64,000 nucleotides of DNA from Rhodothermia bacterium (GTDB lineage Bacteria > Bacteroidota > Rhodothermia > Rhodothermales > JAAAOL01): assembly GCA_030428385.1 (NCBI GenBank), contig JAUIDY010000010.1, positions 22,271 to 86,270 of the forward strand, written 5' to 3'. The notes beneath the pieces are model-generated. The model was not told the DNA's origin. It searched no databases and saw only the letters and a program-made list of their open reading frames with translations. This document shows, piece after piece, positions 1 to 9,242 of the stretch. How positions within the stretch are numbered: the first letter of the stretch is position 1; every line of letters starts with the position of its first letter. The position numbers were made by a program, and so were the translations under genes.

Positions 1-116
1 ACGTCCACATATTGCGATTCATACGGAAAGTGGGAAGCAACGACGGGCAATTCCTGCGACTGTCCCATGCGCGCCACCAAGCCACATAGCACCAAGACCA
101 AACACCAAGTTCTCAT
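1..116 (-). CDS. Partial secreted hydrolase-like protein (N-terminus only)
   Basis: Only the first 38 or so codons are present; the gene runs off the left edge. The start ATG at 116 opens a typical signal peptide (MRTWCLVLVLCGLVARMGQS) followed by ELPVVASHFPYESQYVDV. The segment from HFPYESQYVDV resembles the opening of haloalkane-dehalogenase-type alpha/beta hydrolases, where a hydrophobic FP(F/Y)E segment precedes the first beta strand, but this is a short match and the catalytic part is outside the window. Export to the periplasm is well supported; the enzyme class is a guess. A dyad at 163-178 lies just upstream. Confidence 0.5.
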   Translation of the reverse strand, partial: MRTWCLVLVLCGLVARMGQSQELPVVASHFPYESQYVD

Positions 117-162
117 GCGCCTGCTTGTTTTTGTGGGTGGATGAACATCGCTACGATCTTTT

Positions 163-178
163 TGAAACGATTGTTTCA
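163..178. promoter_or_regulatory. Candidate operator dyad TGAAAC-N4-GTTTCA
   Basis: Perfect 6-bp inverted arms separated by 4 bases (TGAAACGATTGTTTCA) lie about 50 bases upstream of the minus-strand start at 116. Spacing and base content are like operators of LacI-type sugar regulators, but the central symmetry is imperfect and no regulator gene is in the window. Seen: the dyad. Inferred: the operator role. Confidence 0.3.
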
Positions 179-186
179 GTTCGATA

Positions 187-231
187 TCAAAAAAAGCCCA
201 CAATGAAAAAAATATCCCTTCGTGGGCTTTA
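187..231 (-). terminator. Rho-independent terminator of the sugar locus
   Basis: On the minus strand, directly after the stop at 243, arms AAAGCCCAC and GTGGGCTTT form a 9-bp stem with a 20-base loop, followed by a run of T. It ends the minus-strand transcript that includes the TIM-barrel gene. Confidence 0.8.
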
Positions 232-242
232 AACGGGCCAGA

Positions 243-1253
243 TTAGCCTTGCTTTTCTTTGTCGAACGCCGCATCAAACGCCACGGCCGACGGTGCGAAG
301 TCGATGGCTTTGACGAACGCGGCAGACTCGGCGGCGCCATGCTCGCGGTCCATGCCGATGTCTTCCCACTCGACGGACAACGGCCCGTCGTAGCCTGCCC
401 GGTTGAGCGCCCGGATGATCTCCTCAAAGTCTACGCTTCCCCGCCCAAGGGAGCGGAAGTCCCAGAACCGGTCGATGTGCCCGAAGTTGAGATGTCCGCC
501 AAACACGCCCGCACGAGTCGGCTTGTCGCTCCACCACACGTCTTTCATGTGGACGTGGTAGATCCGATCGGCAAAGGCGTTGATAAAGGCCACATAGTCT
601 ACCCCCTGGTAGCCGAGGTGGCTGGGGTCGTAGTTAAAGCCAAAGGTCTTGCGTCCATCCAGCGCATCAATCGCCCGCTGCGCCGACGAAATGTCGAAGG
701 CAATCTCCGTCGGGTGCACTTCGAGACCGAACACAATTCCTTCCTCATCGAACACATCCAGGATGGGATTAAAGCGATCAGCGAAGTCCTGAAAGCCGTT
801 GTCGATGGTGTCGGGTGCGACAGGCGGGAATGAATACAGGAGGTGCCAGATGCTACTGCCCGTGAAGCCGTTAACGACATTGACGCCCAGCTTGGCAGCA
901 GCGCGCGCGGTGTCTTTTAATTCATCGGCGGCCCGCTCGCGCACGCCTTCAGGATCGCCATCGCCCCACACGTGCGGCGGCAGGATGGCCTCATGGCGGC
1001 TGTCGATGTTGTCGCATATGCCCTGCCCGACAAGGTGGTTGGAGATGGCCCACACCTTGAGGCCGTATTTGGCAAGCAGGTCGTGCCGTCCCTGACAATA
1101 ATCGGGGTCAGAAAGCGCCTGCTGTACATCAAAATGATCGCCCCAGCAGGCCAATTCGAGGCCGTCGTAGCCCCACGAGGCGGCTTTTTCGGCGATGGTT
1201 TCCAGCGTAAGATCGGCCCATTGGCCGGTAAAAAGGGTGACAGGTCTGCTCAT
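243..1253 (-). CDS. Sugar phosphate isomerase/epimerase-like TIM-barrel protein
   Basis: A 336-residue protein of the xylose-isomerase-like TIM-barrel (AP endonuclease 2) superfamily. Probable metal ligands follow the family pattern: Glu in LEVHPTE, Asp in NYDPSHLGY, His in YHVHMKDV and Glu in PLSVEWED. No signal peptide is visible, so it is probably cytoplasmic. Relatives isomerise or epimerise sugars or inositols, and some members in Bacteroidota cleave 3-keto-glycosides by elimination. The gene is the last of a minus-strand run with a Gfo/Idh oxidoreductase, a transporter and a GMC oxidoreductase, which supports carbohydrate catabolism. The exact substrate cannot be read from the sequence. 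Confidence 0.85.
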   Translation of the reverse strand: MSRPVTLFTGQWADLTLETIAEKAASWGYDGLELACWGDHFDVQQALSDPDYCQGRHDLLAKYGLKVWAISNHLVGQGICDNIDSRHEAILPPHVWGDGDPEGVRERAADELKDTARAAAKLGVNVVNGFTGSSIWHLLYSFPPVAPDTIDNGFQDFADRFNPILDVFDEEGIVFGLEVHPTEIAFDISSAQRAIDALDGRKTFGFNYDPSHLGYQGVDYVAFINAFADRIYHVHMKDVWWSDKPTRAGVFGGHLNFGHIDRFWDFRSLGRGSVDFEEIIRALNRAGYDGPLSVEWEDIGMDREHGAAESAAFVKAIDFAPSAVAFDAAFDKEKQG

Positions 1254-1300
1254 GAGAACGCACTATTAAAATCAGAGTATGGAGTAAGAGTTTGCGAGAA

Positions 1301-2464
1301 TCAGCCGTTGTAACTGGCATCAATCCAGCCTTGCTGGCGACCGCTTTCGAGGGCCGTGAGGATAAAGTGTACGCCGCGCACGCCGTCATCCACCGTCGGG
1401 AAGTCGGTGTCGAACGGGCCGGGGTCTTCCCCTGTGATTTTGGCCACCATGGTGCGTCCGGCATTGCGATAAATGTTCGCAAAGGCCTCGAAGAAGGCTT
1501 CGGGATGGCCCGACGGCAAGCGGGTGTTGTGTACCGCCACATCGGACAGGTAGGCGTTGCCGCGCTTCAGGACTTCAAGCGGACGGTCGAGGTAGCGCAC
1601 GATAAGTTCGTTTGGATCTTCCTGATGCCACTCCAGCGAGGCCGTAGTTCCGTAGACACGGATGCGCAGGTTGTTCTCCTGCCCCACGGAGATCTGCGAG
1701 CAGTGCAAGATGCCACGAGCGCCACCTTCATAGTGGATCAGCAGGTTGGCATCGTCATCAATGTTGCGACCCGGCACCATCGACGACACGTCGGCGCACA
1801 TGGACTCCATTTCCAATCCGGTGATGTATTGTGCGAGGTTTTCGGCATGCGAGCCGATATCGCCGAGCGCTCCGGCACCGGCCAGCTTGGGATTGGTGCG
1901 CCATTCCGCTTGCTTGTTGCCGCTGTCTTCGAGCGGCGTTGCCAGCCAGCCCTGCGAATACTCAACGACGATCTTGCGGACGGTGCCGATGTCGCCATTG
2001 GCCACCATGTGCCGAGCGTGCTTGACGAGCGGATAGCCAGTGTAGTTGTGCGTCAGCGCAAAGACCACATCATGCTTTTTTACCAAGTCACGGAGCGCTT
2101 CGGCGTCTTCCAGCGTCGTCGTCATTGGTTTGTCGCATACGACATGAAAGCCGTGCTCAATGAACGTTTTGGCGATGGCGTAGTGGTTGAAATTCGGCGT
2201 GACGATGGAGACAAAGTCGATGCGTTCGCCTTCGGGCAGGGCGGCTTCTTTTTCCGCCATCTCTTCGTAGGAACCGTAGACGCGGGCGGGATCCAACTTC
2301 AGTTCTTCGCCTTGCTGCCGTGACTTTTCAGGAGACGACGAAAAGGCACCGGCCACGAGGTCCATCTCGCCATCCAGCGCCGCCGCCTTCCGGTGAACGC
2401 CACCAATAAATGAGCCTGGCCCTCCGCCGACCATGCCATAACGTAGTTTTCGATTTAAACCCAT
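1301..2464 (-). CDS. Gfo/Idh/MocA family NAD(P)-dependent oxidoreductase
   Basis: A 387-residue protein with an N-terminal Rossmann fold (GMVGGGPGSFIG near residue 10) and the family Lys motif as CDKPM (usual form EKP). GDIGSH supplies the probable catalytic His. The family oxidises or reduces sugars and inositols, or shuttles hydride during 3-keto-sugar chemistry (ThuB-like). No export signal is present, so it should act in the cytoplasm. It is separated by 47 bases from the downstream TIM-barrel gene and by about the same from the upstream transporter gene, which fits one transcript. The length is normal for the family. Confidence 0.9.
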   Translation of the reverse strand: MGLNRKLRYGMVGGGPGSFIGGVHRKAAALDGEMDLVAGAFSSSPEKSRQQGEELKLDPARVYGSYEEMAEKEAALPEGERIDFVSIVTPNFNHYAIAKTFIEHGFHVVCDKPMTTTLEDAEALRDLVKKHDVVFALTHNYTGYPLVKHARHMVANGDIGTVRKIVVEYSQGWLATPLEDSGNKQAEWRTNPKLAGAGALGDIGSHAENLAQYITGLEMESMCADVSSMVPGRNIDDDANLLIHYEGGARGILHCSQISVGQENNLRIRVYGTTASLEWHQEDPNELIVRYLDRPLEVLKRGNAYLSDVAVHNTRLPSGHPEAFFEAFANIYRNAGRTMVAKITGEDPGPFDTDFPTVDDGVRGVHFILTALESGRQQGWIDASYNG

Positions 2465-2510
2465 GGGTGAGAGGTTGTTAGGTATGTGGGTGAGTAGGAA
2501 TCAGCTATAA

Positions 2511-3749
2511 TTAGGCGGTATCCGGCATCTCTTTCGACACGTCGTCCTTGAACATCAGCGTAAAGAACAGTAACACCGCCCCCGCAAACGCTGCCGGAAT
2601 CCACCAGAAGTTTTGCCACGTTTCCGGCGTCAGCGCCGTGGCGTCGCCGAGAAAGCCGTTGTAGACTTCGCCGGCAATCTGCGCTCCGATAAACATCCCC
2701 ACGCCGTAGGTCACAAAAACGAGCAAGCCCTGCGCCTGACTCCGTATCGCCGCCGTGGATTTTTTATCGACGTAAATCTGCCCAGTGACAAAGAAGAAGT
2801 CGTAGCAGATGCCGTGGAGCAGGATGCCGATGACGATCATCCAGAACACACCGGCAGGCGCCGCAACGGCAAACAACGCATAGCGCAACACCCACGCGCC
2901 CATGCCTACGACCAGCATCCACTTCACGCCGAGCCGCACAAAGAACAACGGCATCAGCACCATAAACGCGACCTCCGACATCTGCCCAAGCGACATCGTA
3001 GCGGCGGGATTTTCAAAGCCTGCGGCGTTTACAAAGATCGGGGCAAAGTTGTAGTACGCCGCCAGCGGGATACAAATCAGGAAAGAGCTCGCGAGGAAGA
3101 TATAAAACGCCTTGCTTTTTAACTGATCGAGCGCATCGAGGCCAATGATGCTGCGCACCGACACCTTTTCGCCCGCAGCGGCAGGCGGCGTATGCGGCAA
3201 GCTGAAGCTGTAGAGGCCCAGCAAAATGCTGGCACCAGCCGTAGCATACATCGGCAAGGCCGTTTCGTCAGGTAGCACACCTTCTACGAATTGTCCCAAC
3301 ACAAAGCTGATGAACAACCCGGCCACGATCCATCCCAGCGTCCCAAATACACGAATCAGTGGGAACTGCTTTTCTTGATCGGTAATGTGGTGAAACGCTA
3401 GCGAATTGGAAAGCCCCAGCGTTGGCATATAGCACAGGTTGTATACCAAGAGCAACACGATAAACAGTACCGGATTCGCTACCGTCGAAGGCACCAGAAA
3501 CATGACGACGCCACCGAGTAGATGGAGCACACCCAGCACTTTCTCGGCGGCAAAATAGCGATCGGCGATGAGGCCGAGGAAAAACGGGGCCACGATGGCG
3601 GCAACGGGGTTGACGGTGTACGGCCAGTGTGTCAGGTCGGCCATGCCGTTGGCAGCCATGTAATTCCCGACGGTCACATACCACGCGCCCCAGATGAAGA
3701 ACTGCAAAAACATCATGACGCTGAGACGCGCCGGAATAGATCGATTCAT
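2511..3749 (-). CDS. MFS transporter, NupG/nucleoside:H+ symporter-like
   Basis: A 412-residue integral membrane protein with about 12 hydrophobic segments. The N-terminus (RLSVMMFLQFFIWGAWYVT) closely matches the NupG/XapB nucleoside:proton symporter family that is frequent in Bacteroidota sugar loci. It should take up a small polar compound across the inner membrane. In this context the cargo may be a sugar or oxidised sugar rather than a nucleoside. It sits between the GMC oxidoreductase and the Gfo/Idh gene on the same strand. The gap to the upstream GMC gene is about 150 bases, so a separate promoter is possible. Confidence 0.85.
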   Translation of the reverse strand: MNRSIPARLSVMMFLQFFIWGAWYVTVGNYMAANGMADLTHWPYTVNPVAAIVAPFFLGLIADRYFAAEKVLGVLHLLGGVVMFLVPSTVANPVLFIVLLLVYNLCYMPTLGLSNSLAFHHITDQEKQFPLIRVFGTLGWIVAGLFISFVLGQFVEGVLPDETALPMYATAGASILLGLYSFSLPHTPPAAAGEKVSVRSIIGLDALDQLKSKAFYIFLASSFLICIPLAAYYNFAPIFVNAAGFENPAATMSLGQMSEVAFMVLMPLFFVRLGVKWMLVVGMGAWVLRYALFAVAAPAGVFWMIVIGILLHGICYDFFFVTGQIYVDKKSTAAIRSQAQGLLVFVTYGVGMFIGAQIAGEVYNGFLGDATALTPETWQNFWWIPAAFAGAVLLFFTLMFKDDVSKEMPDTA

Positions 3750-3901
3750 AAAACGGTCGGCTTGGGGTGGTGAGGGTTGTTCGCCGGGGGAATCACAGAA
3801 ATATAAACCGTGGATGATACGGATTCAGGCTACAGAAGGCGGCTTCCGATTTTTTTGCCCCTGCCGCTTCATCCACGGGTTTGGTTCAATCGTAGTTCGT
3901 A

Positions 3902-5617
3902 CTAAATCGCCCCGTCTTGCATCTGCCGTGTAGCAAAGTCGACGGCACGTGCGGTAAGGGCCATGTAGGTGATCGACGGGTTCTGGCACGCCGATGAAGT
4001 CATGCACGCGCCGTCGGTGACGAACACGTTCGGCACTTCGTGCAACTGATTGTTGCCATTAAGCACCGATGTCTGCGGATTGCGGCCCATGCGGGCGGTG
4101 CCCATCTCATGGATGCCAAGGCCCGGCTCGGCTCCTAGTTCACCTTCCTGAAAACGGTCATAGGTCTGCACATTAGCAAAGCCCGCAGCCTCCAACATCT
4201 CTCCGGCCGTTTCGCGGGCGTCTGCACGCATCGCGAACTCGTTGTCGCCCCAGGTGCAGTGGATGCGGATCTGAGGCAGACCATACGCGTCGGTCTCTTC
4301 CGCCAAGGCGATGTAGTTTTCGTGACGCGGCAGGCATTCACCAAACGCGGTCACGCCCATGCTCCATGGCCCGGCATCGCGCAGAGAGTTTTTGAATTCG
4401 GCCCCGAATCCGGCCTCGCCAAAGCCCCGCGACCAGTTGCTGCGGCTGGCGCCGCCCTGAAAGCCGTAGCCCCGCACAAAGTCCGTTCTGCGCGTGGCAG
4501 CATCGCCGAGGTTGCGATACCGGGGGATGTAGCAGGCATTGGGGCGGTTGCCCTGATAGTATCGATCTTCTAATCCTTCAAGTACCCCAAAAGCGCCGAC
4601 ACGGAAGTGGTGATCCATCAGGTTGTGCCCCAGTTCACCGCTCGCATTGCCAAGTCCGGTCGGGAAACGCGGGGTCTTGGTATTGAGCAGGATTTGCGTC
4701 GATGCCATGGTGGAGGCACACAGAAACACCACCCGGGCGTAGACCTCGCTCATCTCCTTCGTCTGTGTGTCGATAACGCGGACTCCTGTCGCCCGGTCGG
4801 TTTCTTCGTCGTAGATGACGCTGTGGACGAGGCTATTGGCACGAAGCGTCAGGTTGCCCGTTGCTTGGGCCGCAGGCAGCGTGGAACTATGGCTGGAGAA
4901 GTACGAACCTGTCGAGCAGCCTCGGGCGCAGGGCCCACAGTAGTGGCACGGCGCGCGTCCGTTGTGCGGTTCGGTCAGGATGGCCACCCGCCCAATAGTC
5001 ACCTTACGCTCGGGAAAAGTGTCCTCAACACCCGCCTTAAAGTGTTTCTCAGCGGCGTTCATCTCCATCGGCTTGAGGAACTGGCCGTCGGGCAGGTGGG
5101 CGAGCCCTTCGGCCTGCCCCGAGACGCCGATGAACCGCTCCACATAGTCATACCATGGCGCAACATCAGCATAGCGGATGGGCCAATCGACGCCGTGCCC
5201 ATCGCGCAGGTTGGCTTCAAAATCGAGGTCACTCCAACGGTACACTTGCCGTCCCCAAATGAGCGAGCGACCGCCCACCCGACCGCCCCGAATCCAGGTA
5301 AACGGCGTGTCTTCGATGTACGGGTTGTCCGCATCGGGCAGGAAGAAGTGCTTGGTTGTCTGGTCGAACTGCCCTGTCCGGCTCTGGATGGCAAAATCGC
5401 GCTGGGCTTCGGCCTCGGGCACGTTTTCTCGGCCAAAGGGCAATTCCCACGTCTGCTTGTGCTCGGTGATGTAATCAGTGGGGTGGTTCAGCGGTGTACC
5501 ACGCTCCAGTACAAGCGTTCGCAGGCCTTTTTCGCAGAGCTCTTTCGCAGCCCATCCGCCGGAAACCCCGGAGCCAACAACGATGGCGTCAAATTCTTCG
5601 TTTTGCTGGTAATACAT
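3902..5617 (-). CDS. GMC family FAD-dependent oxidoreductase
   Basis: A flavoprotein of 571 residues. The FAD motif VVGSGVSGGWAAKEL lies near the N-terminus, and the C-terminal GMC domain shows HEMGTARMG with the probable catalytic His and CQNPSITYMAL with the paired Asn. A Cys cluster (CHYCGPCARGC) near the middle is common in the gluconate-2-dehydrogenase/glucoside-3-dehydrogenase branch. The first in-frame codon at 5635 is TTG; ATG at 5617 is preferred. There is no signal peptide of its own. The next gene upstream encodes a subunit-3-like protein with an N-terminal twin-Arg/hydrophobic region, so the pair may be exported together. Probable role: oxidation of a sugar hydroxyl, likely at C3. 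Confidence 0.9.
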   Translation of the reverse strand: MYYQQNEEFDAIVVGSGVSGGWAAKELCEKGLRTLVLERGTPLNHPTDYITEHKQTWELPFGRENVPEAEAQRDFAIQSRTGQFDQTTKHFFLPDADNPYIEDTPFTWIRGGRVGGRSLIWGRQVYRWSDLDFEANLRDGHGVDWPIRYADVAPWYDYVERFIGVSGQAEGLAHLPDGQFLKPMEMNAAEKHFKAGVEDTFPERKVTIGRVAILTEPHNGRAPCHYCGPCARGCSTGSYFSSHSSTLPAAQATGNLTLRANSLVHSVIYDEETDRATGVRVIDTQTKEMSEVYARVVFLCASTMASTQILLNTKTPRFPTGLGNASGELGHNLMDHHFRVGAFGVLEGLEDRYYQGNRPNACYIPRYRNLGDAATRRTDFVRGYGFQGGASRSNWSRGFGEAGFGAEFKNSLRDAGPWSMGVTAFGECLPRHENYIALAEETDAYGLPQIRIHCTWGDNEFAMRADARETAGEMLEAAGFANVQTYDRFQEGELGAEPGLGIHEMGTARMGRNPQTSVLNGNNQLHEVPNVFVTDGACMTSSACQNPSITYMALTARAVDFATRQMQDGAI

Positions 5618-5700
5618 ATAATCCAGGTCGTTCAAGTCTACAGGTCACAAGTCCACAGGCCTCTCCTTCTCGCTTTCCACCACCCCCCTGCTGATGAAAA

Positions 5701-6279
5701 TCACGCCCAGGCGTGACCGATGTCGGCATAGGGAATGTCGCCCAGGAACGTGCCCATCGGGTTGAGTTTTAGTTCTTGCGTAGCCCCCACCTCGGAGGTA
5801 TAGTAGCCAAGCAAGGTCATCCCCTTCAGCCCCTGGTAAAAGGTTCGTAAGGCGCCCGGGGTGTCCCCGGAGGACGTGCCGCCATAAACTTGGGCATCAA
5901 GGTTAGTGACGACCTCAAGCTGCTGTTCTGGCGTCAGGGCCGTCGCGGCACTTCCAAATTGGGCCTGGGCGTAGGTCTCAAGGGCAGCCATGCCTTCGGT
6001 AAAGACTTGTTTGTCTTCGTCTGTAAACCAGCCCGCCAGCAAGCCATCAATAAAGGTAGGGACGCCTGCTTCACGGGCGCCGGGCGTGTCGGTGGCGGGG
6101 ATAATGATGTCAACCAGCGCCCCAACGAGGTCAAACTCATCGGGGGTCATGACTTCGGGAACGAACGACGTGGAAGACGGCGTGGGCCGGCACCCCGCCA
6201 GCATCCCAGCGGCCACGGGCACGGCAAATGCCCCACCCACAAACAACGCCACCCGTTCGAGTGCTTCTCTTCGTGTCAT
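5701..6279 (-). CDS. Gluconate 2-dehydrogenase subunit 3 family protein
   Basis: A 192-residue protein starting MTRREALERVALFVGGAFAV and continuing to a Cys (MLAGCRP), which resembles a Tat-type or lipoprotein signal. The rest matches the small subunit 3 that accompanies GMC-type sugar dehydrogenases (DEFDLVGALVDIIIPATDTPGA). It is believed to carry the flavin subunit through the Tat pathway and to stabilise it. It lies 83 bases upstream of the GMC gene on the same strand, the standard pairing. Confidence 0.88.
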   Translation of the reverse strand: MTRREALERVALFVGGAFAVPVAAGMLAGCRPTPSSTSFVPEVMTPDEFDLVGALVDIIIPATDTPGAREAGVPTFIDGLLAGWFTDEDKQVFTEGMAALETYAQAQFGSAATALTPEQQLEVVTNLDAQVYGGTSSGDTPGALRTFYQGLKGMTLLGYYTSEVGATQELKLNPMGTFLGDIPYADIGHAWA

Positions 6280-6394
6280 ACTAATTGGGTTTATGCCATC
6301 AGCCTTGCAGCATTCGGCATGGTGAAACAGACGTCGGGGGAAGGATCAGGCAGCACGGAGCATCCTGATGAAGCCATGTAGCGGGTGTTAGAGG

Positions 6395-7192
6395 TCAGTC
6401 AAGCCCGGAATAATCGGGGAGGTGGCCTTCGCCAATCACGTACTGAAAACCGCCCCACAGATGGGAAAGGAACAGCGGGTTGGTGTAGGTGGCTTCGGCA
6501 TGGCCGAGGTTGGTGTAAAACACACGTCCACCATCGTATTCGTGATACCACGCGATGGGATGCGGCTCCTCAGAAGGATTTTCGTCCGGCTTTTTGTACG
6601 TGGTCTCATCCAACGTGAGCAGCACCGAAACATTGGGGTTTATGTCTTTGTGGTCGTACCACTCGTCAGTATGGGTAAACGTGGCAGGCAGGTCTTTGGT
6701 GGAGGGATGATTGGCATCAGCGACGGTGAGCGTGGCTTCGCGGACATTGGGGTTGTTCGGGTGCCCATCGAAGTAGCCGCCGACAAGTTTTCCATACCAG
6801 GGCCAGTCGTATTCAGTGTCGCTGGCGGCATGGATGCCCACATAGTTGCCGCCCGCCTTGATGTATCGCTCAAACGCCGCCTGCTGGGTGTCGTCGAGCA
6901 CATCCTGCGTGGTGCTCAGAAAGACCACGACGTGGTACGTCTTTAGTGTTTCGTCGGTAAACAGGGACGCATCCTCGGTAGTGGTCACCTTAAATCCTTT
7001 TTCGGTGCCCAGCTTGCGGATGGCTTCCTGCCCCGTTTCGATGGAGGCGTGCCGATAACCCGCCGTTTTAGAGAACACCAGCACGTTGGCTTCCATGGTA
7101 TGAGATGATTGAATCTCAGGCGTGGGCCATGCCACAGCCGCGACGAGGATGACAACCAGTGGAAGGATAAATGCTAAAAGCCGGGCATTCAT
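6395..7192 (-). CDS. Secreted ThuA domain protein
   Basis: A protein of 265 residues with a signal peptide (MNARLLAFILPLVVILVAAV) and a ThuA/glutamine-amidotransferase-like domain: VLVFSKTAGYRHASI at the start, YVGIHAASDTEYDWPWYGK in the middle, and VFYTNLGHAEATY at the end. ATG at 7192 is chosen because the signal peptide begins there with a GAGG box 6 bases upstream; the open frame extends to 7459 without a signal. ThuA proteins take part in trehalose/sucrose use through 3-keto intermediates in rhizobia. The neighbours (GMC dehydrogenase, Gfo/Idh, TIM barrel) match that theme. Acts in the periplasm. Confidence 0.88.
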   Translation of the reverse strand: MNARLLAFILPLVVILVAAVAWPTPEIQSSHTMEANVLVFSKTAGYRHASIETGQEAIRKLGTEKGFKVTTTEDASLFTDETLKTYHVVVFLSTTQDVLDDTQQAAFERYIKAGGNYVGIHAASDTEYDWPWYGKLVGGYFDGHPNNPNVREATLTVADANHPSTKDLPATFTHTDEWYDHKDINPNVSVLLTLDETTYKKPDENPSEEPHPIAWYHEYDGGRVFYTNLGHAEATYTNPLFLSHLWGGFQYVIGEGHLPDYSGLD

Positions 7193-7607
7193 GGTGAACC
7201 TCAAAAAAAAGACAACGGGTGGAATATGCGCTCCTGTTAAGCCTGTCTCGTAATATTCCAACCGCAAAGCGTGGAAGAATAAACAGCATGTGGGGAAACA
7301 GACACCGGAAGCAGCATAGGATCCGCAGAAAAACGAGGTGGCGGGCGCATTTTTTAACGGACAAGGATTATTAATTTCGGGAAAACGAAGCCGGGTAGCA
7401 ACTCCATTCACAGGCCGGGTGGACCAGCCAACCCGGAAGCGGTTCCCCAAATACGGCAACCGCTTTCCTGGCCGATTGTGGGGATTTTTCCAAACTGAGC
7501 CCTACTTGAAACAGCGCCGGAGGTGCGCTACTTTGGGGCGCTCCCGTTGCTCAGGACATCTTATCTCTTCAGCTGCGGTTTTTCCCTCACCATACCCCCA
7601 TCGACCC
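7193..7607. promoter_or_regulatory. Divergent intergenic region with two dyads
   Basis: This stretch separates the minus-strand sugar genes from the plus-strand propeller gene and should hold promoters for both. It contains CCGGGT (7415-7420)/ACCCGG (7431-7436) and the perfect 8-bp pair AAGCGGTT (7437-7444)/AACCGCTT (7458-7465). No coding sequence is supported. An operator role is inferred from the position and symmetry; no consensus promoter could be placed with confidence. Confidence 0.4.
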
Positions 7608-9131
7608 ATGAAACGCTCAAGTTGTGTCTGGCTCAGACTGTGCGGCGGGCTTCTCCTTCTTCTCGCGCTGGTGGCACCCCCCAGCGTTGCACAAAATGCC
7701 GTTGGTGTCTTTGACAACCACACCGATGTTGGCGATGTGCAACACGCTGGCGATACGTCCTACGATCCCCTCAAGCAAGAATACCTGCTCTCGGGCTCAG
7801 GAGCCAACATTTGGTTTGACAACGACGAGTTTCAGTTCGCCTGGAAGCGTCTTACGGGCGACTTTATTGTGCGGGCGGACGTGCGTTTTCTGGGTGAAGG
7901 GGTAGACCCGCATCGCAAAATCGGCTGGATGGCCCGCGCCAGCCTCGACCCCCGCGCTGCCTACGCGGATGCCACCGTGCATGGCGACGGGCTCACGTCG
8001 CTCCAGTACCGCCGGGCACGCGGTGCCGACACCGAACAAGTTGAACTCGACCTCACCGGCGCAGATGTGCTTCAACTGGCGCGTAAAGGCAACACCTACA
8101 TCATGTCCGCCGCCAAATTCGGCGAACCGTTTACGACGGTCCACGTCGAGGACATGAACCTAGGCGAAGAGGTGTACGTGGGCCTCTTCATGTGCTCGCA
8201 CAACGACGAGGTCGTCGAACGGGCCGTTTTCCGCAACGTGCGCATCATCAAACCGATTCACGACGACTTCCAGCCGTACCAGGATTATATCGGCGGCAAC
8301 CTCGAAATCCTCGATGTCGAGACGGGCCATCGCACCATCGTCCACCGCTCTCCCGACGCCATTCAAGCCCCCAACTGGACGCCAGACGGCCAGACGCTGA
8401 TCTTTAACAACAACGGACGGCTTTACAACTTCGACCTCCCAACGCGGGTGGTGACAGAATTAAACACCGATTTCGCCACACGCAACAACAACGATCATGT
8501 GCTTTCCTTCGATGGCACCATGCTCGCGATCAGCCACCACGCCGAGGATGACGAAGGGCGCTCGAACATCTATACGCTCCCCGTCACGGGCGGCACCCCC
8601 AAGCGCATCACCCAAGCGGGACCGTCCTACTTGCACGGTTGGTCGCCCGATGCCAAGTTCCTGACCTACACCGCGTCTCGGGATGGCGGGCCGTATAACA
8701 TCTATAAAATACCGGTGGATGGCGGCAGCGAAATTAAACTCACCGATCTGGAAACGCTGGATGATGGCCCTGAATATTCACCGGATGGGCGGCACATCTA
8801 TTTCAACTCGGCGCGGACAGGCACGATGGAATTGTGGCGGATGCGGGACAATGGCCGCAACCAGGAGCAGCTTACCGATGACGAATTCAACAACTGGTTT
8901 CCGCACATCTCGCCGGACGGCCAGTGGATCGTCTTTCTTTCCTACCTACCCGACGTTGATGCCGCCGACCACCCGTGGTACAAACACGTCTACCTGCGCA
9001 AGATGCCCGTCTCGGGCGGTGAACCCGAGGTCATCGCCTATGTGTACGGCGGTCAAGGAACCATCAACGTCCCCTCGTGGTCGCCCGACGGTTCACGGGT
9101 GGCGTTTGTGAGCAACACGGACGGCAACTAG
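7608..9131 (+). CDS. Secreted LamG-like plus TolB/PD40 beta-propeller protein
   Basis: The protein has 507 residues, with ATG at 7608 opening a signal peptide (LLLLLALVAPPSVAQ). Residues of about 30-220 look like a concanavalin/DUF1349-type sandwich (WKRLTGDFIVRADVRFLG). From about 230 on there are repeated PD40/TolB propeller blades (NWTPDGQTLIF, GWSPDAKFLTYT, EYSPDGRHIYFNS, HISPDGQWIVF, SWSPDGSRVAFVS). Such proteins bind glycans or scaffold partners in the periplasm; enzymatic activity is not evident. It is divergent from the sugar locus and may share its regulation. Confidence 0.85.
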   Translation: MKRSSCVWLRLCGGLLLLLALVAPPSVAQNAVGVFDNHTDVGDVQHAGDTSYDPLKQEYLLSGSGANIWFDNDEFQFAWKRLTGDFIVRADVRFLGEGVDPHRKIGWMARASLDPRAAYADATVHGDGLTSLQYRRARGADTEQVELDLTGADVLQLARKGNTYIMSAAKFGEPFTTVHVEDMNLGEEVYVGLFMCSHNDEVVERAVFRNVRIIKPIHDDFQPYQDYIGGNLEILDVETGHRTIVHRSPDAIQAPNWTPDGQTLIFNNNGRLYNFDLPTRVVTELNTDFATRNNNDHVLSFDGTMLAISHHAEDDEGRSNIYTLPVTGGTPKRITQAGPSYLHGWSPDAKFLTYTASRDGGPYNIYKIPVDGGSEIKLTDLETLDDGPEYSPDGRHIYFNSARTGTMELWRMRDNGRNQEQLTDDEFNNWFPHISPDGQWIVFLSYLPDVDAADHPWYKHVYLRKMPVSGGEPEVIAYVYGGQGTINVPSWSPDGSRVAFVSNTDGN

Positions 9132-9188
9132 GAAATAAGTCGGGATGGCTGCCATACCATCCAGGGTATTCGCGAACCTTTACCTACG

Positions 9189-9242
9189 AAAAAAGGGCCC
9201 CGTCGGCGAGCACTTGCTCCAATCGACGGGGTCCTTTTTTCT
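9189..9242 (+). terminator. Rho-independent terminator after the propeller gene
   Basis: An 11-bp stem (GGGCCCCGTCG / CGACGGGGTCC, one G-U pair) with an 18-base loop is followed by TTTTTTCT. It lies 58 bases after the stop at 9131 and separates the propeller gene from the etf operon. Confidence 0.88.
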
